Shown here piece by piece: positions 37,331-51,150 of a DNA stretch of 64,000 bases. The notes beneath the pieces are model-generated. The model ran no database searches, had not been told where the DNA came from, and saw only the letters and a list, made by a program, of their open reading frames with translations. Position 1 is the stretch's first letter; every line of letters begins with the position of its first letter. Source of the stretch: Echinococcus granulosus (lineage: Eukaryota > Platyhelminthes > Cestoda > Cyclophyllidea > Taeniidae); NCBI RefSeq assembly GCF_000524195.1, contig NW_020170455.1, forward strand, positions 101,432 through 165,431. Direction: 5' to 3'. The position numbers were made by a program, and so were the translations under genes.

Positions 37331-40300
37331 AATGAGTCGACCAAGGAGAGCACAGGCGTGGTATTGGAGGGAATGTCAATTTGCCGAAGGAATCAGCTAA
37401 CTTTTTTGGGGTCTTTGATGAAAGTGTTCATCTGTCACTCTATTACCCATGAAGAGGTTTTGAGGAGTGCCTAACTGGAGTCACGTATTTCTTTTAAAAT
37501 AATGGGAATGTCCATTAAGGTGTTCATTTTCCTTTTTTGGTAGAAAGATTTTCCTTGCTTGATTTACTAATCCTTGAGGAAAATCGGTAAAGAGGTTTTT
37601 TGTCCTCCGTTTAAAATTTGCAAAACGCCAAAAACGTTTATTACAATGCTCCGTGTAAGGTGGCTTCACACAGCCGTCATTCGATGAGATTTCTGCATTT
37701 GTTGGATGTTATGGTTCTTTAATTAGGAGCTTTGACTTGTTTAATTTCGTCATACACTGTTGCTTGTCCCTATGCAGAACTTGAAGTGGTGATAAATACT
37801 GATTTTGTGACTCTTCTGCTTCTTTTGTAACGTTTTTATGTGCTACCCTGCCGAATAATTCCAACTTAAGTCTATGAAATGTCTGTGAAACACTCCACAT
37901 TGTCCTTCTTGTTTGAAATGCGTCAAACATGTCTCACTGCCCTACTACCCTTGTAATGCCTCACCAACTTCTGAAAGGGGCGAGAGGCTAGTAGCTTGGA
38001 TAGCATTAGGCCAAATAAACTTGACCCCATGAACTTGAATCCACCACGCTTTTCTGCACATGATTGAAGTAAAATATGGCAAAAGTACCTTCGGTTTTTC
38101 CATTGTGACACCAAATAATTCCAATTTAACTCATTCCCTCCTAATTAGTGTCAAGGATGGGCGACATGTGGGTTCAGGCGCGGAACTAGGAGCATCACAT
38201 AACTGACACACGCTGCTTAAACGATCCACATTTAAATTGACTAAAATTAGACACAATTAAAGACTGGATTTTTATGTCGAGAATGCGGTAACTCATGTAA
38301 ATCTACACCTTTTATGACTTTCGGAGAAACATTGTGGTGATTTAATGAGGTTTAGGCTGCACAACTTTAAGGTATGCAGTTTGTGCAGTAGTAAACAATG
38401 ATGGCTCCATTTCAATGCCGGTTTTCTGTCATCTGCTTGAATCCCGTTGCATTCCCGCGTAAAATTTCTAATCGCATTAGAACGAAGACTTTAAGTATCA
38501 ACTGGACTACCAGGACCAGACACAATGAGTAGACACATCAATTATTGCTTGGTTTATATAGTGCAAATTCAGGTCTCGATTTTCACCAATTTAAATACGC
38601 CAGGTCTGTTTTGACAAACAGCCAGACAGAGTAGGAAACCCTCAATTTAGGCGCTTAAATAATGGGTTATCTTCACCCAATTCAAATGAATAGTTTGTAG
38701 GATGGAGGCGATTTGCATATTCTGGGAAAAGTACATTTAAAAAGCTCTGTCAAATCAAAGCCAGTTGACAGGGAAATACTGTAAAAAATGGAGTTTATGC
38801 AAATGGCAAAAGTTTGTTTAACTGTTGCGCCCTGAGGCTTCCATGAAGATGAAGGGAAAGATACTACTCGAGTAGGATGTGTTGCCAAAGGACCGAAAAG
38901 CTCAGAAGACTGCTGGCATGGACCGCAGACCAGGATGCTAGGTGGAGGCACGACGGCGGGATCTTAAGTGGTCTATTGCCAAAACCGAGGGTTAAATAAA
39001 CAACTAACATATTACATAATTATTTGCCATGTTTTGAGCTATCGTCAGAAGTCAACCGGCATTCGGGATTTTGTCTCCCTTAAATGTGACATTTCGGAAC
39101 AATTAATTCAAAAGTTTTAGTGACTTGTAAAATAATGCAGTTTGCACTAGTTAAGCCAATCCTTTATTTTAAAAAGTCAGGAAGATTGACTTGGATTTAG
39201 ATGTTCTTCTAGACCTAAAACCAATAAAATGTTACATCCTCTCTAATCACTTGCCTATTTATAGCCTGACCCCGACTCCTTGAACTTTTGATGATTTCGC
39301 AGGACATAATTGACGTTCAAACCTCAATTAAATGGTAATTTCGCTATTTACTCCCAACGATAGTGACAGTGACAAATTCTACTTATCCAAATCTATTGTT
39401 CTCTGTAAAAAAAGAAAGAGCAAGAAGAATAGGAAACAAGAAAGTAATTGGGAACAATGGCGGCTTGTTGAATATGAATATAAATTATCAGGCAAAAGAA
39501 TACACTAATTTTGCCCTTACAAGCATTAGGAGAAGCGTTTTTTGTGTGAGTCACATCACTCGTAATGCAGAAATTGGGATTGGATTGGATGAGCATGGGG
39601 CGGAATCGGACCGGACGGGAGGAGGGCAACAGGAGCAGTGTCCCGTGTTTCACGTCTCACGGTTTCTCCACAGCCCATCAGGGCCTCTGAAGAGGTCTAT
39701 ACCTCTTCCTTCCCGATGTAAACAATTGGGAAAATAAACAATGCAGAGAAGAGCGTTTTTTACAATCCACTCCACCCAAGTGTGCCGTCAAATGCCTGTC
39801 ACTTCCTTTCAAATGGGACAAGAAGTAGAAATTCCACATTTTTTATTTACTTCAAACCGATTAAATTACCATAGAAACGATTCAGTTTTGGCAGAAAACT
39901 ATTTTATTTGCCGTTATAGTTGACAGGTGATAGTCTTAGAGGCTCCTCTTACTCTAGGACCCTAGTTACCGCCTCTAAACCTTCAGGGATTGTGCATATG
40001 AAAGTAGCCGTAAGAAAATGGCATAAAATTATTGTTGCGGTTAAATTAAGTAGAATCAAACGGACCCACGTAGTCGAAACAGATGCCGTTTTGCTGTCTA
40101 GCACCCGGCATGTCTCGAATAGTTGCTTCAATTTCTCCTGTAATTACTCTTTAGCCTAGAGAAGCAAAAGAGCATCTAGGAAAGTTGGAGGATTTACTGT
40201 CACATCGAGAGGGTACGAATCTAATTTTTTTGGTTGTGCGGATATAGATGTATTTCCAACGAGAGAACCCTAGTTAAGTATTAACGTATGTAGAAACATT

Positions 40301-43300
40301 TTCCGTGGTAAATGTAATTTGCATAGCAGTCAATTCTTTAGAAAAGTTTGCAAAAAAGTAAAATTACTCCAAAAACGAGCGATTCGTTGTTTTTCTTTAC
40401 CACTTATTCCCCACTTAGATGCAATCCACTTATTTTATCTTTTGTTTGATTTGCGGGGATATTTGTGTTTTCTTGACGCAGTCATTTTGAATCCGTCTAA
40501 GGAAAGCTTCTCACTGGTACTGATTATAAAGTAAGACCTCAAAAGTAGTTGTTTGTCAAATAGAGTCGTGTTTCTGGTGTGAACTCTCAAATACATCCAT
40601 TTGAGGCCAATTTCTTTTCCCTATGACATTTAAACACTTTCAATCAGTCTTCTAGTTCTTCCATGAAATAAGTAAAAGCGCTCCTCTTTTTCTCAAGAGG
40701 TAGTGGTCATAAATCAGCTGAAGCTGTAGTACCTCGATTCATCCCTGAAGGCATGGCAAACTATGGCACCGTGCGGTACTACTGTACAGAAGAGATGGAA
40801 GGCTACCGAGCAGAAGTGCAAACTGCGGGGATTGGAGTGCCAGCGTGATCCAACATACCGCTAAACAAAACATCGAAACACTACATAGACGATCTTTGAT
40901 ACGCGTCGTCTCCGGTGTTCCCCATGATCAATTTCGCAACGTTGTCTATGGTTTAAAACCACTTACAAACTAGCGATTCCAGTCATTAGAAAAATCGGCT
41001 CTATAAGTAGAGACATTTGACAAAAGACAAGCCTAAAAATATTTTCCGGGGCTTACACATTAATCCCATTCCTCTTTGCCACTTTATTCTCACTTCAGCG
41101 CTGCTCAGTCATCTACCTACCTGGATTCTATTCATCTATAACTGACGTGGAGGAAGTAGCGCTTGTTCACGTAATTACCATCTTCGCATGGATACCGTGG
41201 ACACCCTCGTAATAGACTATTCCAAATGGTTCAAGTCTGGTGTCGCTTCATTTATTAATAGTCTACGTAAAGAATACGAAATCGGAGTAAATGTTAAGGA
41301 TAAAAGTCATTTTTAAATCTTCTCCCAGAAGTCTTCACAGATTTATCCATCCATCGCAGACGCCCTTCTCTTCTTTTGTATTCGACCGTCGAAGTCGGGA
41401 TAGTTGCCCTTTTTGATGAGGTTCGTTCGCTACTACACCACTGTAATGCACCAAGCATAATAAACCAAGGAGATATAAAAGGACGTATATCACCAGCCTT
41501 CAGAAAGGCTAGGAGGCCGCTTGGTTGGCCAGAAGGCCATGCAACAGAGAGGAAGGCGAACCTGTGAAGACTGAAGTGCCCGTGTATTTTAACGCAGAAC
41601 TGAGTACAATATTAAATCATTTCATTAGTGGTATCCCCGAGTGAGTACCAGAGTTACCTCTGAGACCGTCATAAGGCATACAGAAGGACTGGCAGACGAA
41701 ATGCACAAGCTGAGCATTATAGCACTATCGTGGAGGTCGAGTGACGGGAGATTGAAAGAGACAGCTTAGCCACGTATGCAGTTCACGTAAAGGTCGCTCC
41801 GATATGCCATTAATTTCATTTTCATAGGAATAGCCTTTAACTAACCAGATGAAAAAAAGCAACTTTTTCCCGAGTTTATCTTTTCTTATCAACTGAAATC
41901 TTACGTGGCTATAATATTTCGTCTAGCTGGGGAGTCTTCCTGTGAGTCGCGGTAATTGCGTCTTCGCATCACTATGACTGACTTTTCAGGAATCTGACCT
42001 TTTGTAATGCTAGGCAAGAAAGGTTTTCTGTTATGGCTGGGAAATCTATTTGTCGCCAATCGCCTGTTTTGCAGGATAAAATATGGTTTTTTATAGGTGG
42101 TCCGTTTGCTATAATAGGACTGCCAACGTCCCACCGATTGCTACTGCATTGGTTGATTCGCCGCAAACAAAGAAGAGGTGATAAAAATTTCATATTTTTA
42201 TTGTATTTTAATAAAGATATAATAAGGTAATATAAAAGTAATTTCCCAACTGAGTGAAATTTTACCACATTCATTAGACAACATTTTCAACCCTAGATGA
42301 TGGAAAGTTTGGCGGGTCACAAATAAACCGCAATTTAAAAACAGGTTTCGTAAATTGCAAACTTTTAGAGACTTTAATAAACTTCCTTAAAAAATAACAT
42401 CGATGCGTATAAATTGCATTTAAAGTTCACTTCACGATGACAAATTTTGACAAGCACATTGCGTGGCTCGCATTAAACTTTGGCAGAGAGGAATTTTACC
42501 AGTGGAAGGTTGCTTTTGACTTTCAGCTTCGGCTGTCTTCCTCCATATCTGTTCTTCTCTGTTGATTAGAAAAAAGTGGCAAACGTCCGCACATCTGTTT
42601 CGCAGTCACCTTTGGTGCAAACCCATTTACATAAATGGCTTAAATTCTGTGGTGTTTCGAAGGCGCGCCTTTTTTGCATGCTGGTTTGTGCGCAGCTTGA
42701 CTTTGTCATGTCTCCCTAAAGTGAATTTTAATCGCACTCTCTTTATAGGTCCTGTTTTTGAAAGAAAATGTGACCATCTTTATGATGCTTTATGCGTGTG
42801 AAAACTTTTTGGGAACCGTTATTACTCAATGTCACCTCGACTACTGCCTATTTTTGTCGATCCACATGTGAATTTTACTTATAGATGTCTTTTTTAAGAA
42901 AGAGGTAAGTATATGACAATTTAATCTGCTATCTCCATCAACACGTAATCAAAACACTCTGTCCAAGCCTATGGTCACTCCTCCTCCTTTCGAAACGGCG
43001 CATCTTCAGCGGTAAATCAGGCTACTGCATAGATAGCAATGGTCAAGGAATTGTGAAAAAAAGCACAAATCCTTATTTTGTTTACAGAACTCCAAACAAA
43101 TGCATCACAGAAACACATTTATTACAAAAATCGAGTTAAACAACGCCGTATTCAGCAATGTGGTCAATATTGGAACAAGAATGGATTCCATTAAGTTCTT
43201 TCCGAGAACAGTGGTTTATATCTTCACTGCTTTTGGGATGCTTTGCGAACCAGAAGTGACTGACACGAGGAATATTTAGGTTGTGTAGCTGCAACCAGCT

Positions 43301-44800
43301 AACAGCACTGTTTCTCAAACAAAACCTTTTCGATACCATCCACCCTTTAAAGAGTGGAGTAGTCAAGATTTGGTATTTACTTGACAAAATAAATCACGGC
43401 TGATGAAAGAGGTAACATATTTGTTCCCGTCTCGAGGCCGGTGACAGTTAACAGGCAGATTGAAGACAAGTGAAGCCGGTGAGTGTCCCTGAGGAGTACC
43501 ATGGAAAGCAGTCAGAAGCCGAGGAACTGTGTTTTAAGACCACATTAATCGGGATGGCACATTTAAGTGCGCCAGCTCTTCAGACTACTGTAGCTCTACA
43601 ATTAATGTGGTGGCAAAAGGTATCCGCTTCTGTTATGATAGCCAACGGGAGAGGGCACATAAACCCAACTTCATTGAAGCGTCTCATTGTCTTCGATAAG
43701 TTCACAATTTTATCTCCTCTGTGAAATGGACGATTAGGGTTAACTGCCAGTGTGATTTCCACGACAATGCCCATTCGTAGGAAAAAATTCATCCTAAAGC
43801 AGAGCTATTCATTAAAATACACGATACATGGTGATCATTCTCCTTTTAACAACTGAAAACATGACATGCCTATTAGCTCAATTTTTCACCTTGTATCTCT
43901 TCAAACATTTATGATCCTACCACAGAACGTAAGATTAGGGCAATCGACATGAGTAAACGTGGCTTCTGTTGGGGGGTTTTTACTAATTAAGCCATCCACG
44001 AAATGCATTTTCATCAGCTAAAGCTTGGGCACGATATGCAAGCAATAAAATTAGGAATTTCGTCAAGTTGATTAGGGTTTCCATGCTACTGACATCTGTA
44101 TAGATGACTTTGAATGATGCAGAAGCCTGGGTAGAATCTTATCACAAATACAGGGACGGATTGACAGCTTACTATCGTAAATGGTACAAAGGGAGCGTCG
44201 TGAAACGTTGATTGCGACCGATATCTGAGAGAAACAAAATGTTGGGTAAAAAAGGACATCTCCTTAGGCAAAAATCATTCTGTTGGACCATATTGAAGCC
44301 AAATTTTGCTCCCAAAACGACAGCCCCAACTTGACTGACATGTTGTTAATAGCAATAGTCAAAAGTTTCACGTTGGTGACGAGAGAAGAAAGGTAGTAGG
44401 CACGGACCACTTCCTAGCGTCTTTAACTCTCCACTGTCTAGATGACTTGGTAATGACATCCTGCTACTGAACAAAAAGAGGGTGTTTCAGTAGGTTGGTG
44501 CCTTCACAATTGCTGTTTCCGAGTAGCAGGATTAGTTCTTAACATCCATAGGTATTCTTATTTAGACTTGGTGTATTTTAGGGTCAAAACATCTTGAAAT
44601 GGACGCATCGAGAACATGTTTCTGTGCCGTCAGTTATAATCAGACCCTTTATTCACCTTCCACCCCACATTCCCAAGATCGGGTCCAATTTGCTTTCACA
44701 AGACATCACGATTTGTGTGTGCATGTACGTGTCTGTTGGATTGTGGGTACAAATGTACATTAATAAATTGTCAGGTTGCTGAAATTCAGTTAATTACAGT
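37331..44800. other. Gene-poor interval, no supported coding exon
   Basis: AT-rich sequence upstream of EVA-1. The longest open frame (39363-39737, plus) has no domain, no good splice context and an AT-rich composition. Near 40319-40534 a short frame with KLLQKRAIRCFSLP faintly resembles the C-terminal end of non-LTR reverse transcriptases, and GC-richer DNA around 40720-41000 could be further decayed element. Neither is firm. Confidence 0.45.
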
Positions 44801-45240
44801 TACGATCTACCAACTCGATGCAACATGATAAAACTCGAACGAACAAAATGGAATGCTTTCTTCTCAGAAACAGTCGGGACTAGTGAATCAGTCAAAAGAA
44901 ATTCCTCTTTTTATTCTCACAAGTTGAGACAAGACTTCTTGCCGCCTACATTGCATCGCATGTCTTGTACTGCTTACTCCATGCTGCTTACGGCATGCTA
45001 CATCTTAATCAGGATAGGAAAGGGAAAGGAAGATGCCACCTGACCCCTATCATTATTCTCAGCCCATCCACATCCTCACCCACCGTATTCCCCTGATGCA
45101 ATTCTTCCTGGTGATGAAAGCCTTACTTTTTTCTTATGAGCATCAGACAATCACTCATGATGACATGGGATGGAAGCAGAACAGACAGTGACATAAGGAT
45201 TGAAGACCGGGCAGAGTTAAACGTAGCTAGAGACGAAATA
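44801..45240. repeat. Dispersed direct repeat, copy A
   Basis: Aligns along its length with 50783-51150. Shared stretches include TCCTCTTTTTATTCTCACAA, ACTGCTTACTCCATGC and a terminal GTAGCTA(G/A)AGAC block; spacing differs by several indels. Both copies are in the same orientation, as expected of two old insertions of one element. No ORF or terminal repeats seen. Confidence 0.65.
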
Positions 45241-45877
45241 TTTTACAAAAGTAGGAACTGATGTAAAAATGTGGCTTATTAAGGACCAATTATTTATTTG
45301 TTAACTCAATTGCTGTGTTTAGAAACGTTTCGAAAGGCTGGAAGGTTCGTATTATCGGCATTACACCATCGAAGTTAAAGGCATTCGAGGCGGCCTGGAT
45401 AAATTTATGCTGTCTGTGACCTAATCTGCTTCACTTCTCCCCCTTAAATTTTTTTAAACTTAGACTATTCTTGGTTGTTTAGTGACAGCTTAAAGACTCT
45501 GGTATGCCAAACTTCTGTCCGATTGTCAAATTGTCAAAAGATTGGGATCTCATGTCAGCAACTACCTCCACTACTCATCTCAAACCATCTCATTCCCTGT
45601 CCAGCTCTTCCAATAGATTTACATTGCCAAGCATGGCTCTAATTTCCTTTTTCTTCCTAGAACACTGAGACAACAATTGCGAAATGTCTATTGAACTTCG
45701 GGGAAACTAATCTTGCGGATTATTACAAGTTAGTTGCATTGGAAACGCATTCTCAAACAGTTGTCATTCATTTGATTAGGCACTAAATACAGTGTTTCCG
45801 TTGTTGGATCCCTTTTGCATTTGCATTAGATATTTACTTCCTCTAAAAATTTATCAGGTGAGTCTAAGACATCACCA

Positions 45878-46144
45878 ATGGACGTGGTGACAAATCAGCG
45901 AAATCTCTCGCTGGCGGACCCAATACTCCGACATCAAGTAGCCGAACAAGCCGAAAACAATTTTTCATATTTAAAAGAAACTGAGCAGAAGCAATCCCAA
46001 AGTCTGCACCAACGGGTCACTTTGAAATCTCAACCTCTCCGATCCCTCTGGTTGAGGGAGTTACCAGAGCGCATTGACGTGACATCATACCTCAATCGTG
46101 GAACACGGCAGGAATCGTTGGGGCAATCTTTCAATATTCGGTAA
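45878..46144 (+). CDS. Candidate small ORF or first coding exon, unknown
   Basis: ATG opens 88 codons ending TAA; the product is hydrophilic, Q- and E-rich (NQRNLSLADPILRHQVAEQ near the start) with balanced composition, unlike the AT-rich chance frames around it. A possible acceptor (ATTTATCAG) lies 20 bases upstream of the ATG, and a donor-like ATTCG/GTAACT overlaps the stop, so it could also be spliced onward. I found no phase-matched partner exon. No family recognised. Confidence 0.28.
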   Translation: MDVVTNQRNLSLADPILRHQVAEQAENNFSYLKETEQKQSQSLHQRVTLKSQPLRSLWLRELPERIDVTSYLNRGTRQESLGQSFNIR

Positions 46145-47918
46145 CTCCACATTTCGCAGGTTATCTAAACAGCAATTTTTTTGCAATAAGGCGGGGAATT
46201 TTTTCTGGAAAAAAATATCATAGACCAGAACAATGGTAATTTATGACGAGAATATTGGCTATACTATCCATAATCATTAAATGCACGATCAGCAACATAT
46301 GGCTCCTATTATTTAAGTCATAGGGCACATAAAAATGCTGTTATTGAGGGGTTTATTGGTTATCTCTAGTTTTCTTTGATGGAATCAAAAGATGATGTCG
46401 TTACAATCGCTTAGTATGTTAGTTTAATGACACATTCTCTACTAGCTCCACATAAATGTGGTGTTCCCGACCTTCCTCCTTGAGGCCGGAGTTACACATC
46501 TGTGACACTATGAAAGTTGTTTGTATCTCTTTGTGAGACAAAGAGAATGGTTGAAGTAAAATGTCCTTAGACAATGGATACACTGCACTTTCTATGATTA
46601 AAATACCTGAGCTGTGGTGGTCGACCTTCCCTCCAAACCGTGGTAAGGACCAGATTGAATTCTTTGGAAACGAACAAGGTAATGTTTTCTCCTTTTATGT
46701 GAGAGCAAAGGGGGTTGCTTTTCATTATTCCCACACTCCCACCTATTTCGATCCTCCCCGCTTACTAAACCCTTGATTGACATTTGCGTGGTCCTCACGT
46801 CCAAAATGCCTGCATTTTTTCCTCTATTTTTTGTTCACCATGTAAAGCAGAAAGTGTCGACAAGGCAAGCTACATGTCAACTGTTATCCACCTCCCCTCC
46901 CGTCTTCTTCCTCTACCTAAATTAGTCATAAATGCTATTGTGGTCCAAAAAAGCCGTGTATGAGTAGAGGGGATAGACGTTAGATGCCTGTGACACCAAT
47001 GTTGACTAACGCTTGTCGGAATATTGACAGGCGGTAGCTGGCTTTATCTGTGGGACACCTAACTTGCCCAACCTCCAGTCTGTTGGGGATACATTAAAAC
47101 AAGACTTTTTGCAACGCCTATTTAACTACGTGGGCTCTTTTGCTTTCATAAGCTCTACCACCGCCCTGGCGGCATGGCCTCCGGCCCAAGTGTGTTTCCT
47201 CCCGTCTTTCTGGCCGCCACTCTGTTATGCTAACATGGCGTATTATGGTGGGTGACTCAGGGCGATAGTGTTTTTAGGTGTTGAATACAAAAATTTGTCC
47301 AATTTTTTTGGAAATTATGGTCGCTTTTGTTCCGTGAATCATCTTCTTGTAAAGTATCAATCACTTGTTCTTTTAAATCGACAACTATGTTGTAAGGTCA
47401 TTTTCCCCATTCTATCGTTCGTTAAGGCAGACCATAAGTTTGTCGCCTTTATTACATCCATGATCTTAGGTGGGAAACGATTGGAACGTATCATGAACTT
47501 CAGTAACAAAAGGATCCGAACATTCATAGTTGATCGCCGCAAATCTCAACAATCAGGTTCTGGTAGAAGGATATTTCAAATAGAGCATATACCAAACAAA
47601 GTAGGCGCTCCATGCCGTAGAGTTGATGAAAATACATGTAACTAACGTCCATGGAATTTTTGGTGCCCATCGATGGTAGTAGCATCATCATCAATCCCCC
47701 GTGAAGCGCTCCGTGATTCTCAACTGCTCATCTTTTGGCGCACCAGCATTCGCATTCCCACGATTGCGTTGCTTGCAAATGTCCGCCATAAAATACACTG
47801 GGATAAATGCGTGTCATACTGCATTAGCCTGAGCCGTACACCAGCTCTAAAAAATGTCCTGTGCATGTATATTCCTGAGGTAGGAACTCTATATCCCCAC
47901 TACGACGTGGCTGCGCTG

Positions 47919-47957
47919 TGAGGTCATGACCTCAGTAGCGTGTCACACCGTGACACG
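47919..47957. promoter_or_regulatory. Adjacent palindromes: TGAGGTCATGACCTCA and CGTGTCAC-ACC-GTGACACG
   Basis: 47919-47934 is a perfect 16-bp palindrome containing AGGTCATGACCT, the head-to-head half-site arrangement bound by several nuclear receptors (known as TREpal). Four bases on, 47939-47957 is an 8-bp inverted repeat with a 3-base spacer. Binding is inference; no gene start is placed nearby. Confidence 0.5.
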
Positions 47958-50782
47958 AAATTTATGACACAAAGCATACTTTCGCCTGAGAGGGAGAGGG
48001 GAGGAGAGATGGTCTGTGCTTCAAGGTTGCTCATATCATTAGGCGATAGAAACTTGCATCATAAAGTTTTCAAAACACCACATGAAGTTCATTCATACCG
48101 ACGCTTAACCGTTTCGCATGATTTATTGTAAACTTAATTCTGTCAGTCTATGCCTTGACGATTGTTCTCGATGGCAGAACATAGACTAACACTTTTAGTG
48201 GAAGGTGGTTAAGAGCAACGGCATGATTGCAGTGAAGACCCATGAAATGGGGCAATGCTTTCCGAGGTGTAACACTGAAAGGTGTGATAAGATCCTAACC
48301 ATTCATTTTCCCTAAACTCTTCCAATGCCTTTACGTACTTTAGATTACCTTCAACAACCCAAGTGCTGACTTGAAATTTTGTGGCTGTTGAGCTTCTTGG
48401 CAAAATTAGTCATACATCCTATCACATCAAGCTTCGTTTCATTGGCAACAATGAATGGAGTGTCTTTGTAGGCTTTCTGCGGATATACTGTGGGCATACC
48501 ATTTGCTTCTCTTGTATACCTCTCCATCAGATCTAATTTCCCTTCAAAAGGCGTCATTCTCCTACTCCCTCTCCTCCATTAAACAAGCATTTTCGTTTAC
48601 CTCCAGTAAAAACTTCTCTTCCCTTTATGGTGCTGTTGATGTTTAGAGAAACAAAAAAACCTGGTATTGCTTTCCTCTTCGCCTTTTTTCCTGCCTGAAG
48701 CAGAAATCGGCATTTTAACCCACATTTCCTCCCATATGCCCAACAACAACGAGGAATTGTATAAAATTGCAGAAGCAAAAGCTGCTGACTAAGCTTCATG
48801 CGCACCCATTACCTTGTCTTCTGATTTAGGTGCTTGTAAAATTCACACATTAAAGGATGGAGAGGACTCATGTGTCATTTGGTCACGGAAACATCCTAAA
48901 AAGTCGCCGATTTTTTCATCATGTGTGAGCAAGACCACAAGCACGGGCCTGACGTGTGAGTCAGAAGCTTTTTTACCGCCGGAAGAAACCCTCAATGACA
49001 GCTCTAGCGCTTAAGGCCTAGGACTACGTCGCTTTTGAAGAAAATATAAAACTATTTCATAACAATAAACGGATTAATTGAGCAGGTAATATGGGTGCAA
49101 AAGTCCTCACATTACAAGTGGACCTCATTTAAAGGGCAGATCACTAGCTCTTTATTACTTTTTAGTATAAAACAGGATACTTCTCCTCGTTCACTTGAGT
49201 AAACAATTCTTTTGGTAGCTGGACGCAGCTGCAAGGACATAAACACTCAAACGGTTAACCTGCCTTTTATAGATCCTGGGTCAGTGCATTGGAAGGCTAG
49301 ATGTAAAAAAAGGTGGTAGTTATTTTTAAATTTTTACTTAAAACTCACAAAGTTAGGCGTTAATAAGTATTAGCTTGGAACTAGAAGAAGTTTCACGTGC
49401 AACCAATACATTGTCTAAACGTCAGTCCCTTTTCTAAGAGGGAAGAATTTGATGCCTGGATTATTCATTTGGGAAGTTTCGATACAAGTTAGACCTCAGT
49501 GAAGGCTCACTTTGTGACAGGGTGATTTGTAGGTTCAGTGGTTTCTGCAAATGCGTAAATGATTCGCTCAAATGACTGACTGCTTACTGTAATATATGTT
49601 TGTTTGAAGTTGCCTTTTAGTGATTAGCGGTCATTATAAACGAATCTCGTTACCGAAGGAACTCTGCTGATCCTTATGGGGAAAACCATCTCCAAGCTCA
49701 TATCTCCTCGATTCCCTGTGCGCCTTTAGGAGACCTACTTGTTAAAAGATGTTCTCCAACCAATCTACTCCTTCCATGAATGTGAAGGCAGAGCCAGAAA
49801 AAAAAAATACTGGACCTATTGCATCATTAACTTTTTTGGTTAAAGACACTTCGTTGGAGTCTCATTTAAGTTTTTTTTTTTGAATTTGAAGTTTCACTTG
49901 TCTAAATTTTAACGGATTGAAATGAAAAGAGACCATTCCTTAACGCCTGAAGATGTAATTATACGATCAAACACAAATCAAAAATACTTCTTTAGCAATT
50001 AAATTTGGTCGGTCTATTACTTTTTGCAGAAATAAAGCATTTCATTTAAATTGTTTGTGAAGTTTTAGCTGCTATTTTGCACCCCAACATTTGACGTGAG
50101 CAGTAAATATCGTTTTCGGGCGAAATATAGTTGGAAAAATGGCCGATTTTTCGTGTTCGCATAGAAGTACCGCTGTATAATCAAGTGGACGCATCTCCAG
50201 AGCGTAAAAATAATTTATGCATATTTTTTTTCTTTTGCATTAGTAGACTGATTTAAGTGTATGAGGTGAATCACTAGGCAAGACATCTCACTATCAGTAG
50301 ACGCTTCGGTGGGAGTAGCGGAGCTTGGTTGTCAGGGTATTAAATAGTTTGTCAGATTTTTTGCTATTGTGTATCACCTTAAGACTGCCCTGGAGACGAA
50401 AAGCAACAGTCGAGGGCAGAATATGCGTTGTCGATATACGGAAGGGCTTGAGGCTATCGGTGCGGTCTACAGGTTAGGCTGCCAGACTGAACGTACAGCG
50501 GCATGGCTCTGAGTGATTCGTAACCAAAATTTGGAGTTGAACAGTGTATCACAGTGGTTTACTGAAATGACTTCATACAATTTGTAGAGATTCTTCAAAT
50601 CCATGCAGTTACTTAAACGCGTGTGGTATGAAGCGTAGATGCGCACCAGTCTGTTAGAACGGCTTCCTTTGCTGGGCTCAGTGCTATTTCCGGCGTACTT
50701 TGTGTTCGCACACAGATAGGTAGAACCTTGCCCTTATTTTTGTGTTCACGAAGAAGTTTACTCAAGACCTGGCAAATACGGC

Positions 50783-51150
50783 TAAGATCTACCTACTCTA
50801 TGCAACAAGGTACAACTCAAACACGCGGAATGAAATATTTTCTTTTCAGAATCAGTCAAATGAACTTCCTCTTTTTATTCTCACAAGTTGAAACACGACT
50901 TCATGTCACACATCACATACCGTGTGCTATACTGCTTACTCCATGCCATTTTCCGCATGCCACATCTTAAATAGGGCAGGAGCAGAGGAGAAAAATACCA
51001 CCTCTGATGATATTCCTCCAAGTGGTAACAATCACGCTTTCTTGGCATGAGAGTTAACGAATCTCTTGATGACATGCGAAGGAGGCAGAATAAGGCGGTT
51101 GGGTAGAAGTAAAGCCGAGACCGAGTGTGAAGTAGCTAAAGACAAACCAT
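50783..51150. repeat. Dispersed direct repeat, copy B
   Basis: Partner of 44801-45240, about 70 bases shorter through internal deletions. The AAGATCTACCTACTC start and the TATACTGCTTACTCCATGCC core match copy A. A noncoding relic; element class unknown. Confidence 0.65.

Noticed and set aside
39363..39737. 124-codon plus-strand frame
   Set aside because: No motif, no splice context, composition consistent with chance.
40319..40534. Frame resembling the end of a non-LTR reverse transcriptase
   Set aside because: Only about ten residues look similar; no catalytic YxDD or upstream domain found.
47064..47921. Cluster of three plus-strand frames looking like exons
   Set aside because: No phase-compatible donors and acceptors link them. 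A GGGCCGG...AGGCCATGCC stretch shared in inverse orientation with the 25-kb repeat suggests mobile-element relic.
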